NCBI RefSeq assembly: GCF_003002065.1
Contig: NZ_PVZG01000004.1
Span: 248,001-312,000 of the forward strand
DNA from: Pseudosporangium ferrugineum
GTDB taxonomy: Bacteria > Actinomycetota > Actinomycetes > Mycobacteriales > Micromonosporaceae
Direction of reading: 5' to 3'
Length of the DNA: 64,000 nt
Shown: piece by piece, positions 42,472-51,083 of the stretch
Position numbering within the stretch: position 1 is the first letter of the stretch
Layout: the number at the start of each line of letters is the position of its first letter
Position numbers and translations under genes: made by a program
Notes under the pieces: generated by a model
What the model saw: the letters and a program-made list of their open reading frames with translations, nothing else
What the model was told of the DNA's origin: nothing
The model's database searches: none

Positions 42472-43352
42472 GCGCCACGCTCGTGCTCACGATCGTGTTG
42501 GCGGTGGGCATCGGGGTCAGCCTCGGCCTGCTCGGCGGCGGTGGCTCGATCCTCGCCGTGCCGCTGCTGGTCTACGTCGCCGGCCTGCCCGCCAAGGAGG
42601 CCATCGCCACCTCGCTGCTCGTCGTCGGCGCCACCAGCCTGGTCGGCGTCCTCCCGCACGCCCGGGCCCACCGGGTCCGCCGGCGCACCGGCCTGATCTT
42701 CGGCCTCGCGGGGATGACCGGCGCGTACGCCGGTGGCCGGCTGGCCGCCCACATCCCCGGCACGGTCCTGCTGGCCGGCTTCGCGCTGATGATGCTGGCC
42801 ACCTCGATCGCGATGATCCGGGGCCGCCGGCCGAAGCCCGGCCGCACCGTCCCGCACGAGCTCCCGATCGTGCACGTCATCGCGGACGGCGTCGTCGTCG
42901 GCCTGGTCACCGGCCTGGTCGGCGCCGGCGGCGGCTTCCTCGTCGTACCCGCCCTGGCCCTGCTCGGCGGCCTGCCCATGCCGGTCGCGGTCGGCACCTC
43001 CCTGCTGGTCATCGCCATGAAGTCCTTCGCCGGCCTCGCCGGATACCTCTCCACCGTGCACATCAACTGGCCGCTCGCCGCCGCCGTCACCGCCGCCGCG
43101 ATCCTCGGCAGCCTCGCCGGCGGAAGGCTGGCCGGGCGGATCCCCGAGCAGCTCCTGCGCAAGTCCTTCGGCTGGTTCGTGGCCGCGATGGGCGTCTTCG
43201 TCCTGGCCCAGCAGCTCCCCGCGGGGCCGGCCCTGTGGGCAGGCGCCGCCGCCCTCGCGACCGCCGGCACCGCCTGGGCCGTCACCCACCGGCACCGGCC
43301 CTCCCCGGCGCCGCTACGGCCCGCCCGGGAAGGTCCCGCACCTGGCCGGTGA
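42468..43352 (+). CDS. TauE/SafE-family sulfite/sulfur-anion exporter
   Basis: A 294-residue membrane protein with two homologous halves, each opening with a glycine-rich membrane motif (GVSLGLLGGGGSILAVPLLVY in the first; GLVTGLVGAGGGFLVVPALAL in the second), about eight segments in total. In this operon it probably exports the sulfite made by the persulfide dioxygenase. The start is fixed by the ATGA overlap. The hydrophilic C-terminal tail is short and proline-rich. Confidence 0.9.
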   Translation: MSATLVLTIVLAVGIGVSLGLLGGGGSILAVPLLVYVAGLPAKEAIATSLLVVGATSLVGVLPHARAHRVRRRTGLIFGLAGMTGAYAGGRLAAHIPGTVLLAGFALMMLATSIAMIRGRRPKPGRTVPHELPIVHVIADGVVVGLVTGLVGAGGGFLVVPALALLGGLPMPVAVGTSLLVIAMKSFAGLAGYLSTVHINWPLAAAVTAAAILGSLAGGRLAGRIPEQLLRKSFGWFVAAMGVFVLAQQLPAGPALWAGAAALATAGTAWAVTHRHRPSPAPLRPAREGPAPGR

Positions 43353-43360
43353 CCTGCGAC

Positions 43361-43374
43361 GGGACCTTCGCCCC
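43361..43374. promoter_or_regulatory. DosR/DevR-like box before the universal stress gene
   Basis: GGGACCTTCGCCCC, close to the hypoxia-responsive GGGACTTTCGTCCC-type sites found before many actinomycete universal stress genes, 60 bases before the ATG. Match judged by eye from memory of the consensus. Confidence 0.4.
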
Positions 43375-43433
43375 TGACCCGGGCGACGAGCGAGCGGCAC
43401 GGTGGGAGGAGGACCGGCCGTACGGAGGTCTCC

Positions 43434-44297
43434 ATGACATCGCTCGAGCGGGCCGCGACCGTCGCCGTGGGCGTCGGGGGTGCGGGTGGGCAGGCGGCGC
43501 TGGCCTGGGCCGTCGAGGAGGCGGAGCGGGCGGGTGCCCGGCTCCTGCTGGTGCGGGTCTGCCCGCCGGGCTCGCCGCTGGACCGGCTCGCGGGGGGACC
43601 GCACGGCGCCGGGGTGGAGCTGATCGACCCGGTGCTGGCTCGCGCGTACGCCGGCGCGCAGACCCGTCTCGGCGGTCATCGGGTGGCGCTGCGGGTGTGC
43701 GGCGGGGATCCGGCGGAGGTTCTCGTGGACGCGTCGGCCGGGGCCGGGCTGCTCGTGATCGGCGCCGGCGGCACCGGGCGTACGGTGCGGCGGGTGGTGC
43801 GGCATGCGTCCTGCCCCGTCGTGGTGGTGCGGGCGCAGCTGCCGCCGGACGGCGGGGCGCCGCTCGCCGGTCATCTCGTCGTCGGTGTGGACGGTTCGCC
43901 CGCGAGCCGGGCGGCGCTGGAGTTCGGGTTCGCGCAGGCCGACGAGCACCGGTTCCCGCTGGCCGCCGTCCACGTGTCCGAGGCGAGCCGGGACGACTAC
44001 TTCTACGACGACGTGACGCTGTCGACCCACTTCGCGGTCGAGCCGGCCGCGCTGGAGCTGCTCGCCGCGGAGACGGAAGCGCCGGCCCTCGAGCATCCCG
44101 CCGTGCCGGTCCGGCGGGCGGTGCTGCACGGCACCGTGGCCGAGGCCCTGATCCGGGCCGGGGCCGGCGCGCGGCTGCTGGTCGTCGGCGACAAGCGCCG
44201 CGGGATCGTCGGGCGGGTGCGCACCGGGGACGTCCCGGCGGCGGTCGCGGCCGGGGCGCACTGCACGGTCGCGCTCGTTCCCGAGGTGCCGCGGTGA
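43434..44297 (+). CDS. Universal stress protein, tandem-domain
   Basis: A 287-residue protein with two Usp domains. The first (8-140) ends LLVIGAGGTGRTVRRVVRHASCPVVVV, an intact ATP-binding type motif. The second (about 148-285) starts LVVGVDGSPASRAALEFGF and ends LLVVGDKRRG...HCTVALVP. Such tandem proteins occur in actinomycete DosR-type dormancy regulons. ATG 43434 follows GGAGG. The stop overlaps the ABC ATPase start (GTGA), which may link exporter expression to the same stress promoter. Confidence 0.9.
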   Translation: MTSLERAATVAVGVGGAGGQAALAWAVEEAERAGARLLLVRVCPPGSPLDRLAGGPHGAGVELIDPVLARAYAGAQTRLGGHRVALRVCGGDPAEVLVDASAGAGLLVIGAGGTGRTVRRVVRHASCPVVVVRAQLPPDGGAPLAGHLVVGVDGSPASRAALEFGFAQADEHRFPLAAVHVSEASRDDYFYDDVTLSTHFAVEPAALELLAAETEAPALEHPAVPVRRAVLHGTVAEALIRAGAGARLLVVGDKRRGIVGRVRTGDVPAAVAAGAHCTVALVPEVPR

Positions 44298-45217
44298 GCA
44301 CGCCGGCGATCGTCGTCCGCGACCTGGTTCGCGCGTACGGCAGCGTGCGTGCCGTCGACGGCCTGAGCTTCACCGTCGACGAGGGGGAGATCTTCGCGCT
44401 GCTCGGTCCGAACGGGGCGGGCAAGACCACGACCGTGGAGATCCTCGAGGGGTACCGCGACCGGGACGGCGGGGAGGTGTCCGTGCTCGGCTTCGACCCG
44501 GCCACCGGCGGCACGGCGTACCGGGAACGGATCGGCATCGTGTTGCAGAGCGCCGGTTTCGAGGAGGAGTTCACCGTCCGCGAGCTGGTCCGCCTCCAGG
44601 TGTCGCTGTACCCGCGCCGGCACGACCCCGACGAGCTGATCGACCTGGTCGAGCTCGGCGACAAGCGCAACGTACGCGTCAAGGCCCTGTCCGGCGGTCA
44701 GCGCCGCCGTCTCGACCTCGCCCTGGGCCTGGCCGGCGCCCCCGGCCTGCTCTTCCTGGACGAGCCGACCACCGGGTTCGATCCCGCCGCGCGGCGCCGC
44801 GCCTGGGTGCTGATCGAGCGGCTGCGCGGGCTCGGCACGACGATCCTGCTCACCACCCACTACCTGGAGGAGGCGCAGCGGCTCGCCGACCGGGTGGCCG
44901 TGCTGGTCGCCGGCCGGCTGGTGGCGCTGAGCTCCCCGGAGGGGCTGCGGGCCGAGGGCCGGCTGCCCACCGTCATCTCGTTCGAGCTGCCGGCGGGGGC
45001 CACGCTCGGCGGGCTGCCGGCCCTGACCGGCCCGCCCGAGGCGGAGGCCGGCGGCCGGACCGTCCGGGTACGCACCCACTCGCCGCTGGCGGACACGGGG
45101 CGGCTGACCGCCTGGGCCCTGGACGCCGGCCTCGACCTGCCGGACCTCGCGGTGGAGCCGCCGACGCTGGAGGACGCGTACCTGGCGCTGACCGGCGAGG
45201 CGGACGATGGAGGTTGA
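44294..45217 (+). CDS. ABC exporter ATPase (ABC-2 type)
   Basis: A 307-residue ATPase. Walker A GPNGAGKTT (38-46), LQSAGFEEEFTVREL Q-loop, signature LSGGQRRRLDLALGLAG, Walker B LLFLDEPTTGFD, TTHYLEEAQRLAD switch. The C-terminal 80 residues are the regulatory type seen in DrrA-like exporters. It overlaps its permease by 11 bases, so a two-component drug or lipid exporter is expected. Confidence 0.92.
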   Translation: MSTPAIVVRDLVRAYGSVRAVDGLSFTVDEGEIFALLGPNGAGKTTTVEILEGYRDRDGGEVSVLGFDPATGGTAYRERIGIVLQSAGFEEEFTVRELVRLQVSLYPRRHDPDELIDLVELGDKRNVRVKALSGGQRRRLDLALGLAGAPGLLFLDEPTTGFDPAARRRAWVLIERLRGLGTTILLTTHYLEEAQRLADRVAVLVAGRLVALSSPEGLRAEGRLPTVISFELPAGATLGGLPALTGPPEAEAGGRTVRVRTHSPLADTGRLTAWALDAGLDLPDLAVEPPTLEDAYLALTGEADDGG

Positions 45218-46838
45218 GCGGGCCGGGCGCCCGCATCCCGCGCTGACGCTGTCCCGGCACGCCGTCCGGGCGTTCTTCCGCAACCCCATGGCGGCGTTCT
45301 TCACGCTGATCTTCCCGCTGGTGTTCCTGGTCATCGTGGGCGCCGTGGTGGGCGACGGGCGCACCGCCGAGGGCGTACGCGTGGTGCAGTTCCTGGTCGC
45401 GCCGTTCGCCGTCTTCGGGGTCGCCCAGGCGTCCTTCAGCGTGCTCGCCATCGACACCGCGATCCTGCGCGAGAGCGGGGTGCTGCTGCGCCTGCGGGCC
45501 GCGCCGGTGCCGCGGCGGGCGGTGCTGGTCTCGCGGGTGGTCGCCTCGCTGGTCGCGTCCTTCGTTTCCGTGCTGCTGGTCGCCGCCGTCGGCGTCCTCG
45601 GCTACGGCGTGGAGCCGCAGTGGCGCAAGCTGCCGGCGCTGGTGCTGACCCTGCTGGCCGGGATCGCGTGCCTGGCCGCGCTCGGGGTGGCGCTGACGTC
45701 GGTGACCCGCACCGTCCTCGCCGCCCAGACGGCCGCGCAGGGCGTGCTCATCCCGCTGGCCTTCATCTCGGACGTGTTCATCGTCGGTGCCGACCTGCCG
45801 CGGTGGCTGTCCGCCATCGGCTCGGCCCTGCCGCTCAAGCACTTCGCGGACGCCGCCGCCGAGACGTTCGATCCGACCCCCGGGTACGGGTTCTCCCCCG
45901 GCCATCTCGCCGTGCTCGTCCTGTGGGGGGCGGCGGGTGCGGCCGTGGCGGTGTGGCGGTTCGGCTGGACTCCCCGCGGCTCGTCCGGCGGGGGCGCCGG
46001 TCACCCCCCGGCCGTGGCGGACGCCGGGCCGCGGACCGCCCGGCGGCTGTCCCCGCCGGTCGCTCCCGGCCGCCCGGCGGCGCTGACGCTGCTGGCCGGG
46101 CAGGCCCGCTTCGCCCTGCTGGGCCTGCGCCGGGACGCGCTGGCGACGTTCTTCACCGTGGTCTTCCCGGCGATGATCCTCGTGCTCTTCCCGCTCGTGT
46201 TCGGCGGCACCCGGGTCCGCGGGCTGACCATGGCGCAGTACCTGCTGCCGGCGATGGTGGCGTACGCGGCGGCCGTCGCGGGTTACGTGAACCTGCCCGA
46301 GTCCGTGGCCGCGGCGCGGGCGGACGGCGTCCTCAAGCGGCTCGGCGGCACCCCGCTGCCGCTCCGCTGGTACCTCGGCGGCCGGGTGCTCTCCGCCCTG
46401 GCCATCGGGCTGGCCGGCGCGGTCGTGCTGGGGGTGGTGGCGGTCGTGGGGCAGGGGGCGCGGCCGGCTCCCGTACGCCTGCCCGCCGCCCTGCTCGCGG
46501 TGATCCTCGGCGTGGCCTGCTTCGGTGCGCTCGGGCTGGCCCTCGTGGCGGTGCTGCCCCGGCTGCGTTCCCTCACCGCGATCACGCTGGGCACCCTGCT
46601 CCCGCTCTGCTTCGTCTCCGAGATCTTCGTCGTCGGCGAGGCGCCCCTGCCCGGCTGGCTGCAGGGCATCGGCGAGGTGTTCCCGCTGCGGCATGTCCTG
46701 GAGTCGCTGCTGGCCGCGACCCGGCCGGACGTCGCCGGCGCGGGCTTCGCGTGGTCCCATCTGGCCGTGGTGGCCGCGTGGACCGTGGTGGCGGGTGCCG
46801 TGGCGGCGGCCCGGCGCGGCGCGTTCGCGGGCTCCTGA
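45207..46838 (+). CDS. ABC-2 exporter permease, two fused halves
   Basis: A 543-residue membrane protein with two homologous ABC-2 permease units. Each has an amphipathic start then six segments: SRHAVRAFFRNPMAAFFTLIFP in the first, GQARFALLGLRRDALATFFTVV in the second. Each ends with a membrane-return motif: VFIVGADLPRWLSAIGSALPLKHF and IFVVGEAPLPGWLQGIGEVFPLRH. A linker of about 45 residues joins them. One polypeptide therefore gives a whole exporter with the single ATPase dimerised. Substrate unknown. Confidence 0.9.
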   Translation: MEVERAGRPHPALTLSRHAVRAFFRNPMAAFFTLIFPLVFLVIVGAVVGDGRTAEGVRVVQFLVAPFAVFGVAQASFSVLAIDTAILRESGVLLRLRAAPVPRRAVLVSRVVASLVASFVSVLLVAAVGVLGYGVEPQWRKLPALVLTLLAGIACLAALGVALTSVTRTVLAAQTAAQGVLIPLAFISDVFIVGADLPRWLSAIGSALPLKHFADAAAETFDPTPGYGFSPGHLAVLVLWGAAGAAVAVWRFGWTPRGSSGGGAGHPPAVADAGPRTARRLSPPVAPGRPAALTLLAGQARFALLGLRRDALATFFTVVFPAMILVLFPLVFGGTRVRGLTMAQYLLPAMVAYAAAVAGYVNLPESVAAARADGVLKRLGGTPLPLRWYLGGRVLSALAIGLAGAVVLGVVAVVGQGARPAPVRLPAALLAVILGVACFGALGLALVAVLPRLRSLTAITLGTLLPLCFVSEIFVVGEAPLPGWLQGIGEVFPLRHVLESLLAATRPDVAGAGFAWSHLAVVAAWTVVAGAVAAARRGAFAGS

Positions 46839-46856
46839 CACCGCCACGGCACGCCT

Positions 46857-47876
46857 TCAGAGGATGGCCACCGGGTTGGGTCGCAGGCTCACGCGTACGG
46901 GGGTGCCGGGCGTCAGCGCCGGGAGCCGGTCGGTGGCGACCTGGGCCACCACGAGCAGGTCCCCGACCGTGACCGTGACCTTGCTGATCGGGCCGAGAAA
47001 GCTCGTGGTCAGCACCCGCCCCTCCCCCCGCTCGTCCGGCGTGACCTGCACGGACTCCGGCCTGACCAGGGCCGTCACCGACGGCGATGCCGACGGGGAG
47101 ATCATCGGCAGGCGGGCGCCGAGCACCTCGACCTCGTCGCCGGTGACCGTGCCGGGCAGGCGGTTGCTCAGCCCCACGAAGTCGGCGACGAACGGGGTCG
47201 CGGGCGTCAGGTAGACGTCGGCGGGCGCGGCGAGCTGCTCGAGCCGGCCCGCCCGCATGACGCCCACCCGGTCGGCGACCGCGAGCGCCTCCTCCTGGTC
47301 GTGGGTGACGAACAGCGTCGTCGTGCCGACCTCGGTCTGGATGCGGCGGATCTCGTCGCGCAACTGCACCCGTACCTTGGCGTCGAGGGCGGACAGCGGC
47401 TCGTCGAGCAGCAGCACGCTGGGCTCGATGGCCAGCGCCCGGGCCAGCGCCACCCGCTGCTGCTGGCCGCCGGAGAGCTGGTGCGGGTAGCGGTCGGCGA
47501 ACTGGCTGATCCCGACGAGCTCGAGCATCTCCGCGGCCCGGCCCGCCTGCTTGGCCCGGCCCCGCAGCGACAGCCCGAAGGTGACGTTGGCCAGGGCCGT
47601 CAGGTGCGGGAAGAGGCTGTACGCCTGGAAGACCATCCCCATGTCGCGGCGGTTCGCCGGCAGCGCGGTGACGTCCCGGCCACCGACGAGGACCCGCCCG
47701 GCGTCCGCGTCCTCCAGGCCGGCCAGCACCCGCAGCGCGGTCGTCTTGCCGCAGCCGGACGGGCCGAGCAGGGCGACGAACTCGCCGGGCTCGATGGACA
47801 GGTCGAGGTCGTCGAGGGCGTGCACGGTGCCGAACGTGCGGCGCAGCCCGGTGAGTTGTACGGCGACGCCGGTCAT
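46857..47876 (-). CDS. ABC importer ATPase (PotA/FbpC type with TOBE domain)
   Basis: A 339-residue ATPase. Walker A GPSGCGKTT (38-46), signature LSGGQQQRVALARAL, Walker B VLLLDEPLSALDAKVR, then a C-terminal TOBE-like domain from about residue 245 (LSNRLPGTVTGDEVEVLGARL). This is the polyamine/iron/aminoethylphosphonate/thiamine importer type. Coupled to the permease by ATGA. The stop faces the fused permease gene with 18 bp between. Confidence 0.92.
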   Translation of the reverse strand: MTGVAVQLTGLRRTFGTVHALDDLDLSIEPGEFVALLGPSGCGKTTALRVLAGLEDADAGRVLVGGRDVTALPANRRDMGMVFQAYSLFPHLTALANVTFGLSLRGRAKQAGRAAEMLELVGISQFADRYPHQLSGGQQQRVALARALAIEPSVLLLDEPLSALDAKVRVQLRDEIRRIQTEVGTTTLFVTHDQEEALAVADRVGVMRAGRLEQLAAPADVYLTPATPFVADFVGLSNRLPGTVTGDEVEVLGARLPMISPSASPSVTALVRPESVQVTPDERGEGRVLTTSFLGPISKVTVTVGDLLVVAQVATDRLPALTPGTPVRVSLRPNPVAIL

Positions 47877-48718
47877 GCGGCGGGCTCCTTGTGCGCAGTG
47901 GGTACGGGTACGGCCGCCTCGATCGCCGTGGCGGATCGCCGCCGCCGCCCGCCGATCAGGGACAGCATGAGCAGCAGCACGAACGCCAGGAGCAGCGCGG
48001 TCAGCGAGACGGCGACCGACATGGTGGCGCTGCTCTTGCCGAGGAAGTTGATCGCGACCTGGAGGTTCGTGCGGTTGAGCAGCGACGCGATGGTGTACTC
48101 GCCGAGCACCAGGGCGACGGTGAGGAAGGCCGCGGACAGCACCGCCGAGCGGATGTTGGGCAGCACGACCCGGATCATCACCGTGCCCCAGCCCGCGCCC
48201 AGGCTGCGGGCGGCCTCGGCGAGCGTCTTCACGTCGATCGCGGACAGGCCGGCGTCGATGGCGCGGTACGCGTACGGCAGCACGAGGATCGTGTACGCGA
48301 AGACGAGCGTCAGCGACGACCCGCCGAGGAAGTACGTGACCCACGCGTACACCGGTGCCAGCCCCACGACCAGGACGATCGCCGGAATCGTCAGCGGCAG
48401 CAGGCACAGGAACTCGATCAGGCGCCGCAGCCGGGGCAGCCGCAGCCGTACCCACACGGCGGTCGGCACGAGCAGCACCAGCATGAGCAGGGCGGTGAGC
48501 GCCGCCTGCGACAGCGACGCGACGATGCCCTCGGCCAGCGCCGGGTAGCGCTCGCTGAGCCGCGGCCAGTCCACCAGCAGCGGCCAGGTCTGCGGGTCAC
48601 GCGTGGAGAACTCGACCATCGCGACGAACGGCAGCAGGAAGAAGACGCCGAGCACGGACAGCACGGTCCAGCGGAACACGCGCTGCCGGCGGGCCCGGCG
48701 GGCGATCACCCCAGCCAT
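47873..48718 (-). CDS. ABC importer permease 2
   Basis: A 281-residue membrane protein with six predicted segments and the binding-protein-dependent permease loop EAARSLGAGWGTVMIRVVLPNIR. ATG 48718 overlaps the end of permease 1 by 13 bases; the ATPase start overlaps its stop. Typical PotC/ThiP-like second permease. Confidence 0.9.
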   Translation of the reverse strand: MAGVIARRARRQRVFRWTVLSVLGVFFLLPFVAMVEFSTRDPQTWPLLVDWPRLSERYPALAEGIVASLSQAALTALLMLVLLVPTAVWVRLRLPRLRRLIEFLCLLPLTIPAIVLVVGLAPVYAWVTYFLGGSSLTLVFAYTILVLPYAYRAIDAGLSAIDVKTLAEAARSLGAGWGTVMIRVVLPNIRSAVLSAAFLTVALVLGEYTIASLLNRTNLQVAINFLGKSSATMSVAVSLTALLLAFVLLLMLSLIGGRRRRSATAIEAAVPVPTAHKEPAA

Positions 48719-49605
48719 CGCGACGTCCTGGTTTGCAGCAGCGTGTAGAGCGCCATCACCACGGACACCACGACGACCATGCCGAGCGCCATCGCCTTGC
48801 CGACATTCTGCTGGCCGAGCAGCACCTCGCTGGTGAGTGCGCCGCGGATCTGCAGCGGCACGAGCGGGCTGCCCTGGCTGACCAGGGCGGCCGCGGTCGC
48901 GTACGCCGAGAAGCTGTTGGCGAACAGCAGCAGCGTGGAGCCGAGGAACGCGGGGCCGAGCAGCGGACCGGCGACCCGGGTCCAGTAGTGCCAGGTGGTG
49001 CCGCCGAGGCTCTCGGTCGCCTCCCGCCATTGCGGGCGGATGCCGTCGAGCGCGGGCAGGAACACGATGACCATGAGCGGGATCTGGAAGTACGTGTAGA
49101 CCAGGGTCAGGCCGGGCAGCTCGAACAGCCACACGCCGTTGGCGTACAGGTCGATGCCGGCCGTGTCCCGCAGCCAGACGGTGACGAATCCGGAGAGGCC
49201 GATCGTCGCCAGGAAGGCGAACGCCAGCGTGACGCCGCCGAACTGGGCGAGCACGCCGGCCGCCGCGGTGACCGTCCGGCGCAGCAGGCCGTCCGGCTTC
49301 GCGGTCACCAGGGCGTACGCCAGCAGGGCTCCGAGGACGGCGCCGATGACGGCGCTCATCGCCGAGAGTGCGGTGCTGCGGCCGAACGCGTCGAGGACGT
49401 ACCCGTTGCCGAGCGCCTCGACGTTGCCGAGGGTGAAGCCGCCCTCGTCGCCGGCGAACGCGCCGATGACCACGACCAGGGTGGGGATCACCAGGAAGAC
49501 GGTCACGTACGCGAAGAAGGGAACCGTCCCGAGCAGGGCGGTGGCGCCCCGCAGGCGTGGCCGCCGGGCCACGCGCCGCGGGACGTCCGAGGCGACCTCA
49601 GCCAA
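48706..49605 (-). CDS. ABC importer permease 1
   Basis: A 299-residue membrane protein. First segment FFAYVTVFLVIPTLVVVIGAF, EAA-like loop EATESLGGTTWHYWTRVAGPLL. I place the start at TTG 49605, overlapping the binding-protein stop by eight bases; GTG 49572 is an alternative that would shorten it by 11 residues. The family call is firm, the start less so. Confidence 0.85.
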   Translation of the reverse strand: MAEVASDVPRRVARRPRLRGATALLGTVPFFAYVTVFLVIPTLVVVIGAFAGDEGGFTLGNVEALGNGYVLDAFGRSTALSAMSAVIGAVLGALLAYALVTAKPDGLLRRTVTAAAGVLAQFGGVTLAFAFLATIGLSGFVTVWLRDTAGIDLYANGVWLFELPGLTLVYTYFQIPLMVIVFLPALDGIRPQWREATESLGGTTWHYWTRVAGPLLGPAFLGSTLLLFANSFSAYATAAALVSQGSPLVPLQIRGALTSEVLLGQQNVGKAMALGMVVVVSVVMALYTLLQTRTSRWLG

Positions 49606-50716
49606 CGGCCTTGGCCCAGTTCGCCGCGAGGTACTCCTTGGCCTTGGCGGTCTGGTCCTCGGTGGGGATGACCGGGGTGCCCTCGACCTTCGGCAGCGCC
49701 GCGAACGCTGTCTTGTCGATCGTGCCGGCCTTCTCCATGGCCTGGGCCCGCACCGGGCGGGCACCGCCCTTGAGCCACAGGTTCTGGCCCTCGTCGGAGT
49801 AGAGGAACTCCTGCCACAGGCGCGCCGCCGCCGGGTGCGGGGCGTCCTTGTTGATGGCCTGCACGTAGTAGGAACCGAGGACAGTGCCGCCGGGCACGAA
49901 CGTCTTCCAGGTCTTCAGCTTGGTGGCCTCGGACGCGTTCAGGTAGTCCCAGTCGAAGACGACCGGCGTCTGTCCGGACTGGATGGTCGCCGAGTCGGGG
50001 TCGACGGGCAGCAGGTTGCCGGCCTTCTTGAGTTTGCCGAAGAACTCGACGCCGGGCGCGATGTTCTCGACCGTGCCGCCGTTGGCCAGCGCGGCCAGCT
50101 GCACGCCGCCGAACGCGGACCCGGCCTGGGTGGGGTCGCCGTTGAGCGCGACCTTGCCCTTGTACTCCGGCTTGAGCAGGTCGGCGAGGCTCGCCGGGGC
50201 CGGCACCTTGGCGCTGTCGTAGCCGATCGACATGTAGCCGCCGTAGTCGTTGACCCAGGTGCCGGCGGGATCCTTGAGGTTGTCGGGGATGTCGGCGAAG
50301 GTGCTCACCTTGTAGGGCGCGAACCTGGCGACGTTGGCGATCGCCACCGAGCTGCCGAGGTCGAAGACGTCCGGTGCCTTGTCCTGACCCTTGAGCTGTT
50401 CCGCGGCGTTGATCTCGTCCTGGCTCGACCCGTCCGGCTGGGCCGAGTTCACCGTGATGCCGTACTTGTCGCCGAAGGTCTTGATGATCTCGCCGTAGTT
50501 CGCCCAGTTGGGCGGCAGGGCGATGACGTTGAGCCGGCCCTCGGCCCTGGCCGCCGCGACGAGCTTGTCGAGGCCGCCGAGGTCGGCGACGCTGGTCGCG
50601 CTCGCGGCGCTCGAGCCCGACGACCCGCTGTCCTTCTCGGGCGGCGAGCAGGCCGTGGTCGCGGCTATGGTGGCGACCGCCATCGTGACGGCCATCGTGC
50701 GGGAAAATGTACGCAC
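49598..50716 (-). CDS. ABC importer substrate-binding lipoprotein (polyamine/iron type)
   Basis: A 372-residue exported protein. Signal peptide with a lipobox-like TTAC, then a Ser/Gly linker and a type II binding fold (LVAAARAEGRLNVIALPP; NWANYGEIIKTF; PVVFDWDYLNASEATKLK; GTVLGSYYVQAINKDAPHPAAARLWQEFL). GTG 50716 is selected because GGGAGG lies seven bases upstream; a form from 50740 would put residues before the signal. First gene of a four-gene importer operon, all overlapping. The ligand could be iron, polyamine, thiamine or a phosphonate. Confidence 0.9.
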   Translation of the reverse strand: MRTFSRTMAVTMAVATIAATTACSPPEKDSGSSGSSAASATSVADLGGLDKLVAAARAEGRLNVIALPPNWANYGEIIKTFGDKYGITVNSAQPDGSSQDEINAAEQLKGQDKAPDVFDLGSSVAIANVARFAPYKVSTFADIPDNLKDPAGTWVNDYGGYMSIGYDSAKVPAPASLADLLKPEYKGKVALNGDPTQAGSAFGGVQLAALANGGTVENIAPGVEFFGKLKKAGNLLPVDPDSATIQSGQTPVVFDWDYLNASEATKLKTWKTFVPGGTVLGSYYVQAINKDAPHPAAARLWQEFLYSDEGQNLWLKGGARPVRAQAMEKAGTIDKTAFAALPKVEGTPVIPTEDQTAKAKEYLAANWAKAVG

Positions 50717-50966
50717 CGCGGTTCCTCCCTCTGCGAACACCAGCCGGTGTGCGCTGAGTGATCATGAGAGCAGTTTCTGGACAGCGAACGTCCGCGAAGT
50801 GACGGCACGGCGACATACCCGCGCCGGTTCGATGGACTCCGCGAGTGGTTCCCTGGTGTTGCGGTGATCGTATAGGCCGGCACCATCGATGGATACAGCC
50901 GCGCGGAGATCGGTGATCACGGCGGCACCCTCCACTGTGTCCGGGGGCGGGCGCGGGCACCTTGCA

Positions 50967-50995
50967 TTGACTGCCGACGATCAGGCAACTAGATT
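50967..50995 (+). promoter_or_regulatory. Consensus-like promoter for the SARP gene
   Basis: TTGACT (50967-50972), 17 bases, TAGATT (50990-50995): a near-consensus vegetative-type promoter. It would give a leader of about 80 bases before ATG 51084. The remainder of the 50717-51083 gap must also hold the promoter of the reverse importer operon, which I cannot locate. Confidence 0.55.
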
Positions 50996-51025
50996 TCCCT
51001 CAACTCACCCATCGATGCGACTCCA

Positions 51026-51060
51026 TGAACCGGTTCACCGAAAGGTTGATACTTCAACCT
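51026..51060. promoter_or_regulatory. Two palindromes in the SARP leader
   Basis: TGAACCGGTTCA (51026-51037) is a perfect 12-bp palindrome. AGGTTGA-TACT-TCAACCT (51043-51060) is a perfect 7-bp stem with a 4-base loop. Both lie between the predicted promoter and the ATG. They may be repressor operators or leader hairpins that gate expression of the activator. Confidence 0.6.
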
Positions 51061-51083
51061 CTCCGCGACCACGAAGGGCTCGA

